DNA of 64,000 nucleotides from Henningerozyma blattae CBS 6284 (Eukaryota > Ascomycota > Saccharomycetes > Saccharomycetales > Saccharomycetaceae): assembly GCF_000315915.1 (NCBI RefSeq), contig NC_020186.1, positions 2,170,001 to 2,234,000 of the forward strand, written 5' to 3'. This document shows, one piece after another, positions 7,882-18,200 of this stretch; position 1 is the first letter of the stretch; each line of letters opens with the position of its first letter. Under the pieces are notes generated by a model, which did no database searches, had not been told where the DNA came from, and saw nothing but the letters and a program-made list of their open reading frames with translations. The position numbers and the translations under genes are program-made.

Positions 7882-9801
7882 TTAATCCTGTAAACTTTGT
7901 CTAATTGCCTCTTGGATCATATGCTGTTCTAGTTCATCAACACTTGGTTCCATTAAAGTTGCTGAAGTGGAACTATTTCTTGAAAAACGATCAGATTCTA
8001 ACAATTGATTACGTAAATGAATTGCTGCTGCGTTTACCGACTTTCTTGCTAATTTATATTTTTCACGAGCCAAATTTTCTTTCCAATTTGGCCTAATTGT
8101 ATCTGAAGAGACAAAATATTCTCTGTGATGGACCATTGAATTTTGAGAAGTTAATGAAGTTGAAGATAGAGTTTTCGTGGTTAATGCAGCAGCTGTCATC
8201 GCAGCTGCCGAGGAAGTTTCTGTTGCGGTAATTAGTGATGAAAGCTCATCCTCCAATAAACTATCTATATTACTAACACTTGCACTTGTTGCAGTGATAC
8301 TATTTGAACTTACTGCAGTGTTACTGTTTAGACTGTTTGCACTCGTTTCACTTGTAGTGGTAGTAATATCTTGAATTTCAATCTCATTATGAGGAGGTGA
8401 TTTATAAATTGCTGGTGGAATACCCCCTATCCCTGTTCTACGATTAGTTGGTGGGATATAAGAGACTCTGAAATTATTTGTTGCACAATAAGGGCAATCG
8501 GTAGGTTCTGAGATTAAAGAGTTTGGATCTCTTTGATCTTCAGGGATACTCCCGATATCATTACCATTCTCATCGATTTGTTCATGGGGGAAATGAGGTG
8601 GGGCTCTTTTCAATTGAACAAAACATTCAGTACAAATTGGTTGTTTACAACAAACAGAATAATTGAAAGGACCCGGGTAATACATGAAACAAATGGGACA
8701 TTCTTGACCATTTTTATAAATGGTTAATTTCAAATCATCTGAGAATAAATTTTTATCAGCATGAGATATTTGTACTCCGTGCTTTTTCTTGGATTTGATT
8801 CTTTTTTCATTAATGAAAATATAATTTTCAGCCAATTGCCATTGTCTTTTCTTTTGATATAACCTAGCTTTGAAGATTTGGTAATGCATTAATTGTTGTT
8901 CTGGCTTAGATAAAGATTTATCAATTAAATAATCGAAATTGGCTACTTTTAGGTTACCGATGGGGACACCCTCAAATTTTTCCAAAGTCTCTGGTATGAA
9001 AGAATGTAACGGTAAATTATCGATGGTTCTAAGAAGTTCTGAATCTGAATATTGAGGATCAAACTCATCTAATGGGGTATAAAAGGGAGCTAGTCTTCTA
9101 GTAATGATAAGATTTTTCACTACTCCGATATCATAATCCAATTTATCAAATGAATAGTTGCCATAAGGTGCAAGGTATCCACCATCTACTGATTCATTAT
9201 ATTTAACAAGCAATTGTAAAGTATGAGCCTCCCTTAGCCGTTCTTGATCTTTAATGGTCTTGGGGATATAATTGTTATGTGTATCGAAACTGAAATTACT
9301 TGATCCATTAGACATGATAGAAGCAGAAGAAGGAGTCCTTGAAGGGTTACCATTAGCACCATTAGCAGTATTATTATTAGAATCTTGTGAATCTTCGTTC
9401 AAGATCTGGCCTATAAAGGAACTTCCTGCTCTAGACTTTCTATTGTTATTAGGAGGAGAAGATTGCGGGAGAGAAGAAGTAGAAGGCGGAGAAGGACGTT
9501 TTGAATGAGATTTTTTATGACGAGGGGTATGTGGAGTGTAGTATACAGTGTCTTGAGGGGGAGCCTCTTCGGGGGACATGATTGAATGGATGTTTCTATG
9601 AGCATGTATATTTAATCTTTGCAATTTTGAATTTTGTATTTTTGAAGCATGACGGAATGCATTTGAATATGCAGCCATAGGAGAAGAAGAATTGTTATTA
9701 TTATTATTATTACTGCTATTACTAGTGTTATTATTATTATTACTGCTATTACTAGTGCTATTATTATTATTTGAATCTAATTTAGTAGCCAAGTTTCCCA
9801 T
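7882..9801 (-). CDS. SIP5: Sip5, Snf1/Reg1-Glc7-interacting protein
   Basis: The 639-residue product matches Sip5, which binds the Snf1 kinase and the Reg1-Glc7 phosphatase in glucose signalling. The conserved body reads VDGGYLAPYGNYSFDKLDYD, LDEFDPQYSDSELL and VPIGNLKVANFDYLIDKSLS. A RING-like cysteine cluster runs from CPICFMYYPGPFNYSVCC at about 366 to CPYCATNN at about 434. The C-terminus ends MIQEAIRQSLQD, like Sip5. The ATG at 9801 gives MGNLATKLD, aligned with the Sip5 start and with a Gly at position 2 suited to myristoylation. A longer in-frame ATG at 9984 would prepend an unlikely hydrophobic tract. Sip5 of S. cerevisiae is about 490 residues; the extra length is Asn/Ser-rich sequence near the N-terminus and a Ser/Thr-rich insert before the C-terminal block. 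The next gene is a GSK3-type kinase, as in S. cerevisiae (SIP5-RIM11). Confidence 0.95.
   Translation of the reverse strand: MGNLATKLDSNNNNSTSNSSNNNNNTSNSSNNNNNNNSSSPMAAYSNAFRHASKIQNSKLQRLNIHAHRNIHSIMSPEEAPPQDTVYYTPHTPRHKKSHSKRPSPPSTSSLPQSSPPNNNRKSRAGSSFIGQILNEDSQDSNNNTANGANGNPSRTPSSASIMSNGSSNFSFDTHNNYIPKTIKDQERLREAHTLQLLVKYNESVDGGYLAPYGNYSFDKLDYDIGVVKNLIITRRLAPFYTPLDEFDPQYSDSELLRTIDNLPLHSFIPETLEKFEGVPIGNLKVANFDYLIDKSLSKPEQQLMHYQIFKARLYQKKRQWQLAENYIFINEKRIKSKKKHGVQISHADKNLFSDDLKLTIYKNGQECPICFMYYPGPFNYSVCCKQPICTECFVQLKRAPPHFPHEQIDENGNDIGSIPEDQRDPNSLISEPTDCPYCATNNFRVSYIPPTNRRTGIGGIPPAIYKSPPHNEIEIQDITTTTSETSANSLNSNTAVSSNSITATSASVSNIDSLLEDELSSLITATETSSAAAMTAAALTTKTLSSTSLTSQNSMVHHREYFVSSDTIRPNWKENLAREKYKLARKSVNAAAIHLRNQLLESDRFSRNSSTSATLMEPSVDELEQHMIQEAIRQSLQD
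9698..9757 (-). repeat. Two tandem 30-bp units coding Asn/Ser in SIP5
   Basis: Two adjacent identical 30-base copies (9698-9727 and 9728-9757) of TTA/TTATTA...ACTGCTATTACTAGTG encode repeated Asn runs broken by T-S-N-S-S. The identity at the DNA level suggests recent slippage or duplication. Copy number is likely to vary between strains. Confidence 0.8.
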
Positions 9802-10178
9802 GTTTGATTTGAAGATGAAAGTGGCGTGTTGATAATGCAGTGATAGAATATTATATGTATGAATATTTAAACAAAAAAAAGAATATTTAAAAAAGAGAAT
9901 ATATAGGGTATAAAGTATTGATATAATTTGTGGTATGGAAAATATGACATGAAATAATGATATTGAAAAAACAAAAAAAATCAAATTAATAATATAATAA
10001 ATTTAATGATAGAATGATTGAATGAATTTTAAGGTAATGAGATATAAGGGAATGAAAAATAAGGATGAAAAAAAAAACAAACTCTTTCGGGGTGCAGGGA
10101 TTTTATCCAGGGGCCACCAATCGAACCCTAACCATAACGCTAGTTAGCCCTAGTATCGTAGGGTTGATAGATTAAGTA
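9802..10178. other. SIP5 5' flank / kinase 3' flank with GC-rich block
   Basis: The first 270 bases are AT-rich SIP5 leader/promoter. A GC-rich block at 10088-10165 contains AACCCTAA (10124-10131), which matches the Tbf1 core, and a CCCTA-GTATCG-TAGGG inverted repeat (10148-10163) that ends 16 bases past the kinase stop codon. The block could be an upstream element of SIP5 or part of the kinase 3' UTR. Confidence 0.5.
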
Positions 10179-11375
10179 TTAGTTCAATAAGAGTGCCTTA
10201 ATTCTTTCTCTATATCTTTGCTTGGAGACAGTAGAACAATCTCTTAGAATATCAAAGTATTCACTTTGAACGACATCTTTAGCAGTTGGTCTTGTATCGG
10301 GATCATAAGACAACATTTTTTTCAACATGCACAACGTATCTTCCATACAAACATCCTTCAACACTACGTGCAATTCTAATGGTCTTAATTTGGGGAACTT
10401 ATTCACCTCACAGCATTTGACCATTGACCGAATCTCAGATGTAGTCGGAACTCCTAAAACTTTGATAATCTCTGTCAATTGCGCCATCGTATCTTTACCT
10501 TTAAACAAGGGAACCAGCTTGTGCATCTCTGCAATAACACACCCTGCAGACCAAAGATCAATTTTCTCACAGTACCGTTGAGACCCCAAGAGCAACTCGG
10601 GTGCACGATAGTACCGTGAACAAATATATGGGACATTACGCTCACCAATGTTAATGATCTTGGCACTACCCAAATCAGCAATCTTCAACTGCCAAGTTCT
10701 TGGATCCACAAGCAAATTTTGTGGTTTAATATCTCGGTGAACAACATGTACAGTATCATGCAAATGAGCCAACCCTTGACACAACTGATACGAGTAAACA
10801 CGTGCTTCTAATTCTTGCATTTCATGTTTTGTAACACGCAAGACACTCAACCGCCTTGCCAAGGAGCACGGTACATGATCCAGGACCAAATTGAGAAAGG
10901 AACGAGAATTATTATGAGTGTCACGTTCGTAATAATAACCATGCAATGCAATAATATTAGGATGTTTCGGGATAGCCCTAAGCAAGGCCAATTCACGGTT
11001 TGTGGAACAAGGATGATGAAGTATCTTCTTAATAGCTACATGTTCATCAGTCTCAATAAACGTTGTAGAAAATACAACACCAAATGAACCATGACCTACG
11101 ACCTGGAGTGAAGAACATGTAACAGTACGTTGTGAAGGCTGGAGAGTGATTCTTAGCGGAGTTGACTCACCACTATCATCATCTGCACTTTGTCCCTCTG
11201 TGTCATGTATTATATTCTTGTATACCTCTGTACTAAGCCTTGTAGACTGAACTGAACGAGGACGGTTGCTACTTCGAGGGAGGTCACGTGCTCGTGGGTT
11301 ATGGCGTGAATGCGGCAGGGCTGGATCAAACCCTGGCAATGGTAAATGAGTGAGCCTATGGAAAAGAGTGGCCAT
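10179..11375 (-). CDS. RIM11/MRK1: GSK3-family protein kinase (Rim11/Mrk1 type), diverged
   Basis: A 398-residue Ser/Thr kinase of the GSK3/shaggy family. S. cerevisiae Rim11 phosphorylates Ime1/Ume6 for meiotic entry, and Mrk1 is its duplicate. Visible elements are the glycine loop GHGSFG (94-99), VAIKK (113-117), Glu128 in RELALL, HRDIKPQN (213-220), CSRYYRAPE (252-260) and IDLWSAGC (272-279). The activation-loop tyrosine of the family is kept (Y250). Two changes are unusual: DLGSAK (234-239) where the family has DFGSAK, and VPY where it has VSY just before the tyrosine. There is a roughly 85-residue Pro/Arg-rich N-terminus. Both Rim11 (beside SIP5) and Mrk1 (beside MDH3) fit by position, because one locus here has both neighbours, so the symbol cannot be split. 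The sequence looks faster evolving than usual for GSK3. The catalytic Lys, Glu and Asp residues are present, so activity is likely. Confidence 0.88.
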   Translation of the reverse strand: MATLFHRLTHLPLPGFDPALPHSRHNPRARDLPRSSNRPRSVQSTRLSTEVYKNIIHDTEGQSADDDSGESTPLRITLQPSQRTVTCSSLQVVGHGSFGVVFSTTFIETDEHVAIKKILHHPCSTNRELALLRAIPKHPNIIALHGYYYERDTHNNSRSFLNLVLDHVPCSLARRLSVLRVTKHEMQELEARVYSYQLCQGLAHLHDTVHVVHRDIKPQNLLVDPRTWQLKIADLGSAKIINIGERNVPYICSRYYRAPELLLGSQRYCEKIDLWSAGCVIAEMHKLVPLFKGKDTMAQLTEIIKVLGVPTTSEIRSMVKCCEVNKFPKLRPLELHVVLKDVCMEDTLCMLKKMLSYDPDTRPTAKDVVQSEYFDILRDCSTVSKQRYRERIKALLLN

Positions 11376-11787
11376 TATATTTGTATTATGCTATGGAGAT
11401 GTTTGCAGAGAGATATTTAATGTTATATTACGATATAAGATACGACATATGATATGATATACGCCTATATATACACTTCTATATATGTAGATATATATAT
11501 ATATATATTTACTCAAAGCATGCTTGCGCCGGGAGTGGCAGGCTCGGAACGCGGTGGTCCGAAAATGCGGGGAAGAAAAAAAGATCAGTTATGGAAGTGA
11601 TAAAAAATAAATTAATTGCTAGTGAAATTTCCACATGGAAATTGGTTCCTGTTGTGGTAAAGGGAGACCTCAAAGAAGACCAAATAGAAAACTAAAAAGA
11701 GAAACAGGTCATTACAGATAAATAGTCTTATAGAACACCGTAAATACATTTTACAATCTACATTAAAAAATGCCAAGAGATTGCGTT
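11376..11787. promoter_or_regulatory. Kinase promoter with CGG/CCG cluster; MDH3 3' flank
   Basis: About 150-210 bases upstream of the kinase ATG an isolated GC-rich block (11527-11572) holds CGG or CCG triplets at 11529-11531, 11545-11547, 11552-11554, 11559-11561 and 11568-11570. One pair has the CGG-N11-CCG form and another CGG-N4-CCG, both in the style of zinc-cluster (Zn2Cys6) activators. A TATATA run at 11491-11508 separates it from the gene. The factor is unknown. The remainder is AT-rich MDH3 3' sequence. Confidence 0.4.
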
Positions 11788-12849
11788 TCATAACTTGCTT
11801 TGTAAGCCAAACTGTTTCCCCTTGATGACATCCTTATTCACTTGAACGACAGATTCTTTCAATAGACCCAAAGTGTAGGAACTCCCTGTTTCCAGAATCT
11901 CTTTCAATACATGTAAATTGATCCCCTTGACTGTGCCGTTCATTAATTCCACTGGCAAGGCGAAATATTCCACTTTCAAACCAGTATATTTGCGTATCAA
12001 TTCTTGTGCTTCAGCCCCATTGGTGATACCATTCAAATATACAAAACAACTACTTACGTTCGATTGAGAGGATCTTCTTGCAATCTTGATATTTTCTAAG
12101 ATAATTTCGATGAAATTGTATCCCGCCAACGCCATTGATAACGTAGCAGACCCACTGCCCTCTTTGGCCTTGACTACTTCTTCACCGCCAAACTTGATAC
12201 GCTTGATATACCCCTTGTACTCTTCTAGATCATTGTTAAAAACCCTTCTTTGATAATACTTGTTTAATAACACTGGGACCATTGTCTTATCGGAATGACC
12301 ACCAATGACACATAATTGGTTTTTCAATTCTTTGACATCTTCAATCTGCCAGCCATCTGCTTTGCTCCTAGCGTATTCCATCAGAAACGTTTCTGCTCTC
12401 AACAGATCAAGCATGGTAACACCCATAACTTTACCAGGTTGATACTTGCCAATCGATTTTAACGTCTCTACTGCAATTGGGACAGTACTATTGATAGGAT
12501 TAGAAACAATCAATACTCTACTCTCGGGGCAATACCTTCCAACTTCCAAGACCAACCCTTTAACAATACCTGCATTAATACTGAAAAGATCGTCTCTTTT
12601 CATACCGGGTTTCCTTGGGATACCAGCAACAATGACAACAACATCACACCCCTCTAATGCCTTAGACAACTGATCCTTGCCATACCCTTGAACTCGACAA
12701 TTTGTATTAATATGCGAAAGATCAGTGGCTACACCTTGCGATAGACGAATATCATATAACGCTAATTCATCTATATACTCATTGTTTTTTAATAGTAGTG
12801 ATAATGGTTGGCCAATACCACCGCACGCTCCTAATACACTTACTTTCAT
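11788..12849 (-). CDS. MDH3: Peroxisomal malate dehydrogenase
   Basis: NAD-dependent malate dehydrogenase, 353 residues, interconverting malate and oxaloacetate. The Rossmann glycine motif is GACGGIG (7-13). The substrate loop is IPRKPGMKRDD (77-87), the DLLRAE Asp/Arg pair sits at 148-152, and the catalytic His is in GGHSDKT (183-189), where most relatives have GGHSG. The C-terminus is SKL (351-353), a canonical PTS1 signal. It therefore points to the peroxisomal isoenzyme that reoxidises NADH made in fatty-acid beta-oxidation. In S. cerevisiae MDH3 (YDL078C) follows MRK1 in the same orientation, as here. The start at 12849 places the Rossmann fold at the very N-terminus with no mitochondrial presequence, as expected. 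Confidence 0.95.
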   Translation of the reverse strand: MKVSVLGACGGIGQPLSLLLKNNEYIDELALYDIRLSQGVATDLSHINTNCRVQGYGKDQLSKALEGCDVVVIVAGIPRKPGMKRDDLFSINAGIVKGLVLEVGRYCPESRVLIVSNPINSTVPIAVETLKSIGKYQPGKVMGVTMLDLLRAETFLMEYARSKADGWQIEDVKELKNQLCVIGGHSDKTMVPVLLNKYYQRRVFNNDLEEYKGYIKRIKFGGEEVVKAKEGSGSATLSMALAGYNFIEIILENIKIARRSSQSNVSSCFVYLNGITNGAEAQELIRKYTGLKVEYFALPVELMNGTVKGINLHVLKEILETGSSYTLGLLKESVVQVNKDVIKGKQFGLQSKL

Positions 12850-14214
12850 TATGATTTACTTACTTGGTTGTGATTTACTTAGTTATGATTTACTTAGTTA
12901 TGATTTTACTCTTTTTTTTTCTTTTCTTTCAATCGCTCTCTTATATCAATTTACTCCGGTTCGGGGTAACCCCTTCCCCACAAATTAAAGGGCAAAATGG
13001 AAAGTTTAATATTTCTAATTCAAGATACAAACGTGATGATGGTTGAGAAAATATGCTGGAATAATAATGGGAACAAAAAAAGCTTATATTTTACTTCTAC
13101 TATAATGTGCTGATACCAGAGGAATTTTTTACATCAAAGTGCTGCTTAAATAAAAAGAGTCATCCATCTAGATCTTGAGGAGAACAGTCCTGCCTTATGC
13201 GGAATGAGTCAGAGTAGCGTATACAGCTTTCCATTTTTTTCTTCTTCTTGTATATACTTAAAGCTGTATATAACAAATAGATATTATTTAAAAAAGAGTG
13301 GTTACTCATATAATAATATATAATAGTAAATATGTACTGTAGAAATGTAAAGCTAATCATCGAACGGGGATGTTGAAATACGACACTTAAAGAGTCTTGA
13401 AAAGTAATAAAATACTCAAGCAACTTTGCAAGTTTGAAAGAGGAAAAATTGAAAAATATCCAATCGTCCATGTTAGCGATGTGTACTTTTTTTCTTTTTT
13501 CTTTTTTCTTATTTTTATCTTGTTTTTGATATTTTCATCAAACATTCTTGTTCCATCTCAATCAAGTCTAGTTTTCACATCTTTAACCATAGTACTCCTT
13601 ACACTAGTCCGTAAATCGCTGAAATTTTATACCAATGCACATTGTAGATAGTCTTGTTTATATTCAATCTTCTTTATCTGTACTGTCGTTATTTTTTTTT
13701 TTAATTTCAAATTTTCATTCTTTATTATATTTCAGTGCGACTATCTTTTCAAATGTTTTGCTGTAAATAAATACTTTAACCCCCACAATCTAGTATACAT
13801 TTTACATGCTCCACCGGTGTGACTCTTTCAACTCTGTGTTCCAGTTTCCTTCTCATATATTTCCAGAATACCATACAAATCTGTTTACTTTCTTGTTACA
13901 TAGCCTATATCAAGATTTTCACGACTCATATTTTCCAATTATTTATAGTCCTCAAAATGATACAAAGGACTATTTTTTTTTATTCATGTTTACATTTTCA
14001 TTTTGATTAATTTCCTTAATTTTTCTTTTTATTTTGATTTTGATAGCAACACTTTAAATAACATTTATAGTATCCTGTATCGTATAGATTACTACTTTCT
14101 ACATCGTAGTATATCTTAATTAACCACATTATATATCTTTCCACAGAACATTATGTCTAGATATATATATGGTATTCTTATTGCCCTTTATTTCTTTCCT
14201 TTATCTGAGTAAGT
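12850..14214. other. MDH3 5' flank / CIN4 3' flank, 1.4 kb
   Basis: Apart from the short G/C site near 12970 this is AT-rich. From about 13470 to 14210 the plus strand is strongly pyrimidine-rich. The ancestral neighbour VAM6 would be expected near here and no relic of it was recognised. Short open frames on both strands (such as 13160-13471) are of low-complexity composition and overlap one another. Confidence 0.5.
12963..12981. promoter_or_regulatory. Candidate Mig1/STRE-type site upstream of MDH3
   Basis: GGGGTAACCCC (12963-12973) is a perfect 11-bp palindrome. It overlaps CCCCT (12970-12974), a stress-response core, and is followed by CCCCAC (12976-12981) with an AT-rich flank, which fits the Mig1 consensus. 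It lies 114-132 bases before the MDH3 ATG in otherwise AT-rich DNA. Glucose repression of a beta-oxidation shuttle gene would make sense, but binding is inferred. Confidence 0.45.
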
Positions 14215-14752
14215 TTAACTCACAATCCGATCCATCAACTCTTTTAATCCTACCTTGGAAACACTACTACATTCCACTATCTCTTCATCAACACCCCAAT
14301 CTTTTTCTCACAATATTAATCATCTCTTTCAATTCGATTTCATCAACCAAATCAACTTTGTTGATAACGACAATCACTTTCACATCACGACCTACATATC
14401 CACAATCTCTTTCCACAAATTTCATCCATTCTTTTTGACTCTCTTCAACTCGATCTCTAGCTTTACTATCAACACACCATATTATAACATCTGTCTTACT
14501 GAAATAATTCTCCCAAAATGGTCTTAAACTTCTTTGTCCTCCAATATCCCAAATATCCAATACTTTACTTCCATAGCTCATGTGATGGATCATAAAGCCA
14601 ATTGTGGGAATAATAGACTCTTGACTCTTGCATTCTTCAGGTAATAAAGAATTAATTAATGTAGATTTCCCAGAATTATCTAATCCAATAATTAACACTC
14701 TCAATTCATGGTCCTTACGTTTTTGTTTTTTAATGATCGTTAATAAACCCAT
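14215..14752 (-). CDS. CIN4: Cin4, Arl2-type small GTPase, with apparent 1-base frameshift
   Basis: This is an ARF-like GTPase of the Cin4/Arl2 type, which works with tubulin-folding cofactors. It starts MGLLTIIKKQ (myristoylation-type Gly2). It has the P-loop GLDNSGKST (23-31), switch I PTIGF (49-53), switch II DIGGQ (69-73) and NKVD (131-134). The frame that starts at 14752 stops at a TGA (14288-14290) after 154 residues. Moving one base forward within the five-A run (plus-strand T run 14302-14306) reads on for another 28 codons to TAA at 14215-14217. That stretch contains the expected ECSSVSKVGLKELMDRIV helix-and-G5 region, so about 178 residues are implied, against 191 in S. cerevisiae. 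A sequencing indel, a recent null mutation and a recoding event are all possible; the first is the simplest. Position next to GAT2 agrees with YMR138W. Confidence 0.88.
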
Positions 14753-15247
14753 TCTATGGATGGTTTTTTTACTATTGATCAGTATACATAGCTTTTTTTT
14801 CACGTTTTAAGTACACCTTTGGATTACTGATTTTAAATACGCGTAAAAAAGCCTTATCAATTAGAATGAAAAAAATACTACACTTGCTACAATTCTATAA
14901 TTATACAAAATATCTATAATTATTTCATTAGTTTAAAATAATTTAAATCAAAATATTTAAGAGAGATTACTATATAATTAAAAAAAAAATTAAATAGAAT
15001 AAAAAAAACTTAATAGATTCTTATAATAATGAGGGAAAAAACATACAAAGCACAGAAAAAATATCAAATGTTTTAAAAATAGAAAAAAAAATTAGGGAAT
15101 ATTAATAAAAAATAATGTATTATTGGATGGGAGAAAAAAAATAAAATACTATTTTATGAAATAAATTATCGTTAAAGTTTAATATAAAGTAAAATTACAA
15201 CAATTCAAATATATATATATATATGACAATAATATATATATGTAGAT
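14753..15247. other. CIN4 5' flank / GAT2 3' flank
   Basis: Very AT-rich, with many A-runs between 14860 and 15200 and a TATATA tract at 15212-15240 just past the GAT2 stop, in the place expected for a 3'-end efficiency element. The ancestral gene PSO2 belonged here and is absent. Confidence 0.5.
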
Positions 15248-18200
15248 TTATTCTGGAGGTTGAATACCATAGAAATTACAATCGATATTTGAATCTTCAC
15301 AAAGTCTTGAAATCAAATGTCCTGGAATTTCAATAAATAATGGAACTCGACGATCGCTTGGAACTCGGTCTTTTCTTAACCACATTAAAAGATTGGCACC
15401 AATTGCACTAAATCTTCTAACAATCTTTCTGTAAAATAACCCACATGCGTTACATAAAGTACCATCACCATAGGGTCCACGTCTCCATTCTGGTGTGGAT
15501 GTATCACCACAATGCAAGCAAACATTATTACCATTATTTGATCCTCTTCTTCTCTTGGTAGCAGATTTTGAATTCATTTTATTCAAACTTAGTTCACTTT
15601 CAGTAGGGCTTCCACTAGTACAATTCGTATTTATATTTGTATTACTATTATTATTAGTACCAGCATTATTATTGCTGCTGACCAAATTTGACATCAATGA
15701 ATTAGCAGATGAAACATTATTTCTATATGATAAATATATTGGTAAACTTGGCTCAGTAGCTTTTTCAAATTCTCCTTTATGTGGTAATTTCAAAGGTGGC
15801 TTTGGTCTTTCGTATGCTGATGGTGGATCATCTTCTTTTTCATTATTTAATAAATGATCAATCTTACCAGTACGGAATCCTTGAAAACTGGATGGTAATT
15901 CAACAGTTTTTGCAATACCGCTTTTAACTCTTTGTAAATATGTGTCAGATGGATAAGCATTGTTTGGTGTACCAAAATCTTTTTCACCATCAAATAATCT
16001 CGTAGGGAAAAAATTAATAATACTACCATCTTCCTTAGTCTTGTAACTATTGATAATAAAACTTGAGCAAATCAATCTAGTAATATCAATAGTATTATGT
16101 GTTTCTGTTTTTTGCACTGTAGCAAAGGGTACAGCAAAAAATAAGGGCTTTTCTTCTTTTTTTGGACCAATTTTTTCATTCGAATCTTTCTTTAAAGAAG
16201 TTGACTTCTTTCTAGGTGGTTTTAAAACTTTATTTTTAGATTTATTTTTCAAAGTAAGTTGTTTTTTCAAATCATTAGTAATATTAACATTAGTATTTTG
16301 ATTTTGTAATAAATGTTCAATATTCCTAATATTTTTAGGAATAACTCTTGGAATTGATCCATTCTGGAAAGGAATGCCTTGCTGATTAAACTGTTGTACT
16401 TGAAATTGGATTTGTGATTGAGATAAATTTGGGTCTTGAATTGAACCATGCTGAATATTTGAAGAAATAAGTTGGTTTGGATACATGATTTGATTTTGTT
16501 GTAATGGCAATGGATTTTGATGAATATGGTGTTGAGTGTTAAATTGAGATTGAGGTTGGCCTTGGAAACTCAATCTTGATGTACCTTGAAATAAATGTTG
16601 ATTTTGCCCTTGCATATTTAGATGTGGATGTGGATGAACTGGTAATTGCTGTGGTAGCTGTGGTTGCGGTTGTTGTACAACATGCAGTCTAGATTGTGCG
16701 TACATATTCTGTGGAATATGTTGTGTCTGATGATACATTGGAGGAGGATATTGAACTTGAGAGGGATGCTGAGGCTGACCTTGGAAATAAAGTTGCTTTT
16801 GTTGCTGTGATGGTTGTGGATGTGGTTGTGGATGTGGTTGTGGTGGTTGCGGTTGTTGCTGTTGTACAATTCGTTGATATTGTGGAAGCTGGGGAGGGAT
16901 AGGAGTAGGTTGCTGTATATCTGATGGTAAGTTATTTGACAACAAATTTAAGCCGTTATCTTTTTCATCCTTATTAATTATTGAATTTATATTAGAAACT
17001 TGAGTGGATTTAGGATCTCTTGTAACATATTTGCCATTTTGAAATAAATTTTCAGATTGACCTAGTATACTGTTTTTAGAAATTGATCTTTTACCTGAAC
17101 GACTTAATTGCGAAAGTGTAATACTATTACTTCTTTTTGTTCCTACACATTCTAACAATGCTGGGTTGGGCAAACTTCTATCATTTTTAATATTCTGAAC
17201 ACTTGAGGGTTTATCCGATTCCATATTTGGATTTGTGGATGTAGTAGGTGTAACTTTATTTGAAATTTCTACTACACTTGCAGAATTCGAACTTATGGAT
17301 GTATTACTTGTTTGTTGAGAAATTGGGTTGGCAGGTAGATTGGTAAAAGAATTAGTAGCATTGTTCATTACACAATGAGGCTCTTCACTTACAGATCCCT
17401 TTGGGGATTCGTATGATGTTTGACTATATTGTTTATCATTTAATTTCTCAATGTTAGTGCTTGTGTTTGTAGAATGATTTAATAAATTGTGAACTTTTAA
17501 TGAACCAGAATTAATAGCACAATTATCTTTTAAGCTATTTTGATTTAGATTAGAATTTTTATTTAAATCATATCCCAATTCTTCTAATCTATATTTTAAT
17601 GCGACCGATATACTAAAAGCTGTATTAACATATTCAATAATTTCAAATAATTTTTTATAAGTTTCATTATCTAATCCAACAAAAAGATCTAATATTTTAT
17701 TATGACTATCATCTTCTTTTACATTATATGTTTCTAACATCAGAAGAAATTCTTCCTTTAATTGAACTACTTCACATAGTTTGACTGAAACAAATTCTGT
17801 AGTATTATATTTGCATAAAGTTTCAGCTTTTAGGTAGCCTTCATTAACATCATTAATTAGTTTGTTTAAATCTTTATTTCTATTTCTTGTACCTGAATCA
17901 ATAATAACTGAATAATCAATCACAACAGGTTCGATAGGGGAGTTATCTCTAATTGGTTTTACTAGACTTCCGACAGGCGGTATAACTGAATTTAAATTTT
18001 TAATTAATTCAATGCTTTCTTCAATATCATTTATACTGATCAAATCATTCATCTTGATGTTACTATTTAAACTAGTGTTAAAACTATTATTATTTGAATC
18101 TTGAATGCTGTCATTCCTTTCACCAGCACCACTTTGGTCCGTATTATTTTGTATTGATTTTGGAGATAAAACACCAATTGAGATTTTAGGGTTCTTTTCA

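Noticed and set aside
9802..9984. Longer SIP5 start at 9984
   Set aside because: Would add 61 hydrophobic, non-conserved residues before the MGN start that aligns with Sip5.
10081..10150. Possible tRNA with GGTTCGAT-like B box on the minus strand
   Set aside because: T-arm halves are not complementary and no A box or acceptor stem can be built.
13033..13113. GTGATGA ... CTGA spaced like a box C/D snoRNA
   Set aside because: Flanks do not form a terminal stem and no C'/D' pair is present. Several other TGATGA words in the window failed the same test.
13160..13471. 103-codon leftward frame in the MDH3-CIN4 gap
   Set aside because: Low-complexity Phe/Ile/Tyr-rich translation of a T/A-rich region, overlapped by frames on the other strand, no similarity recognised.
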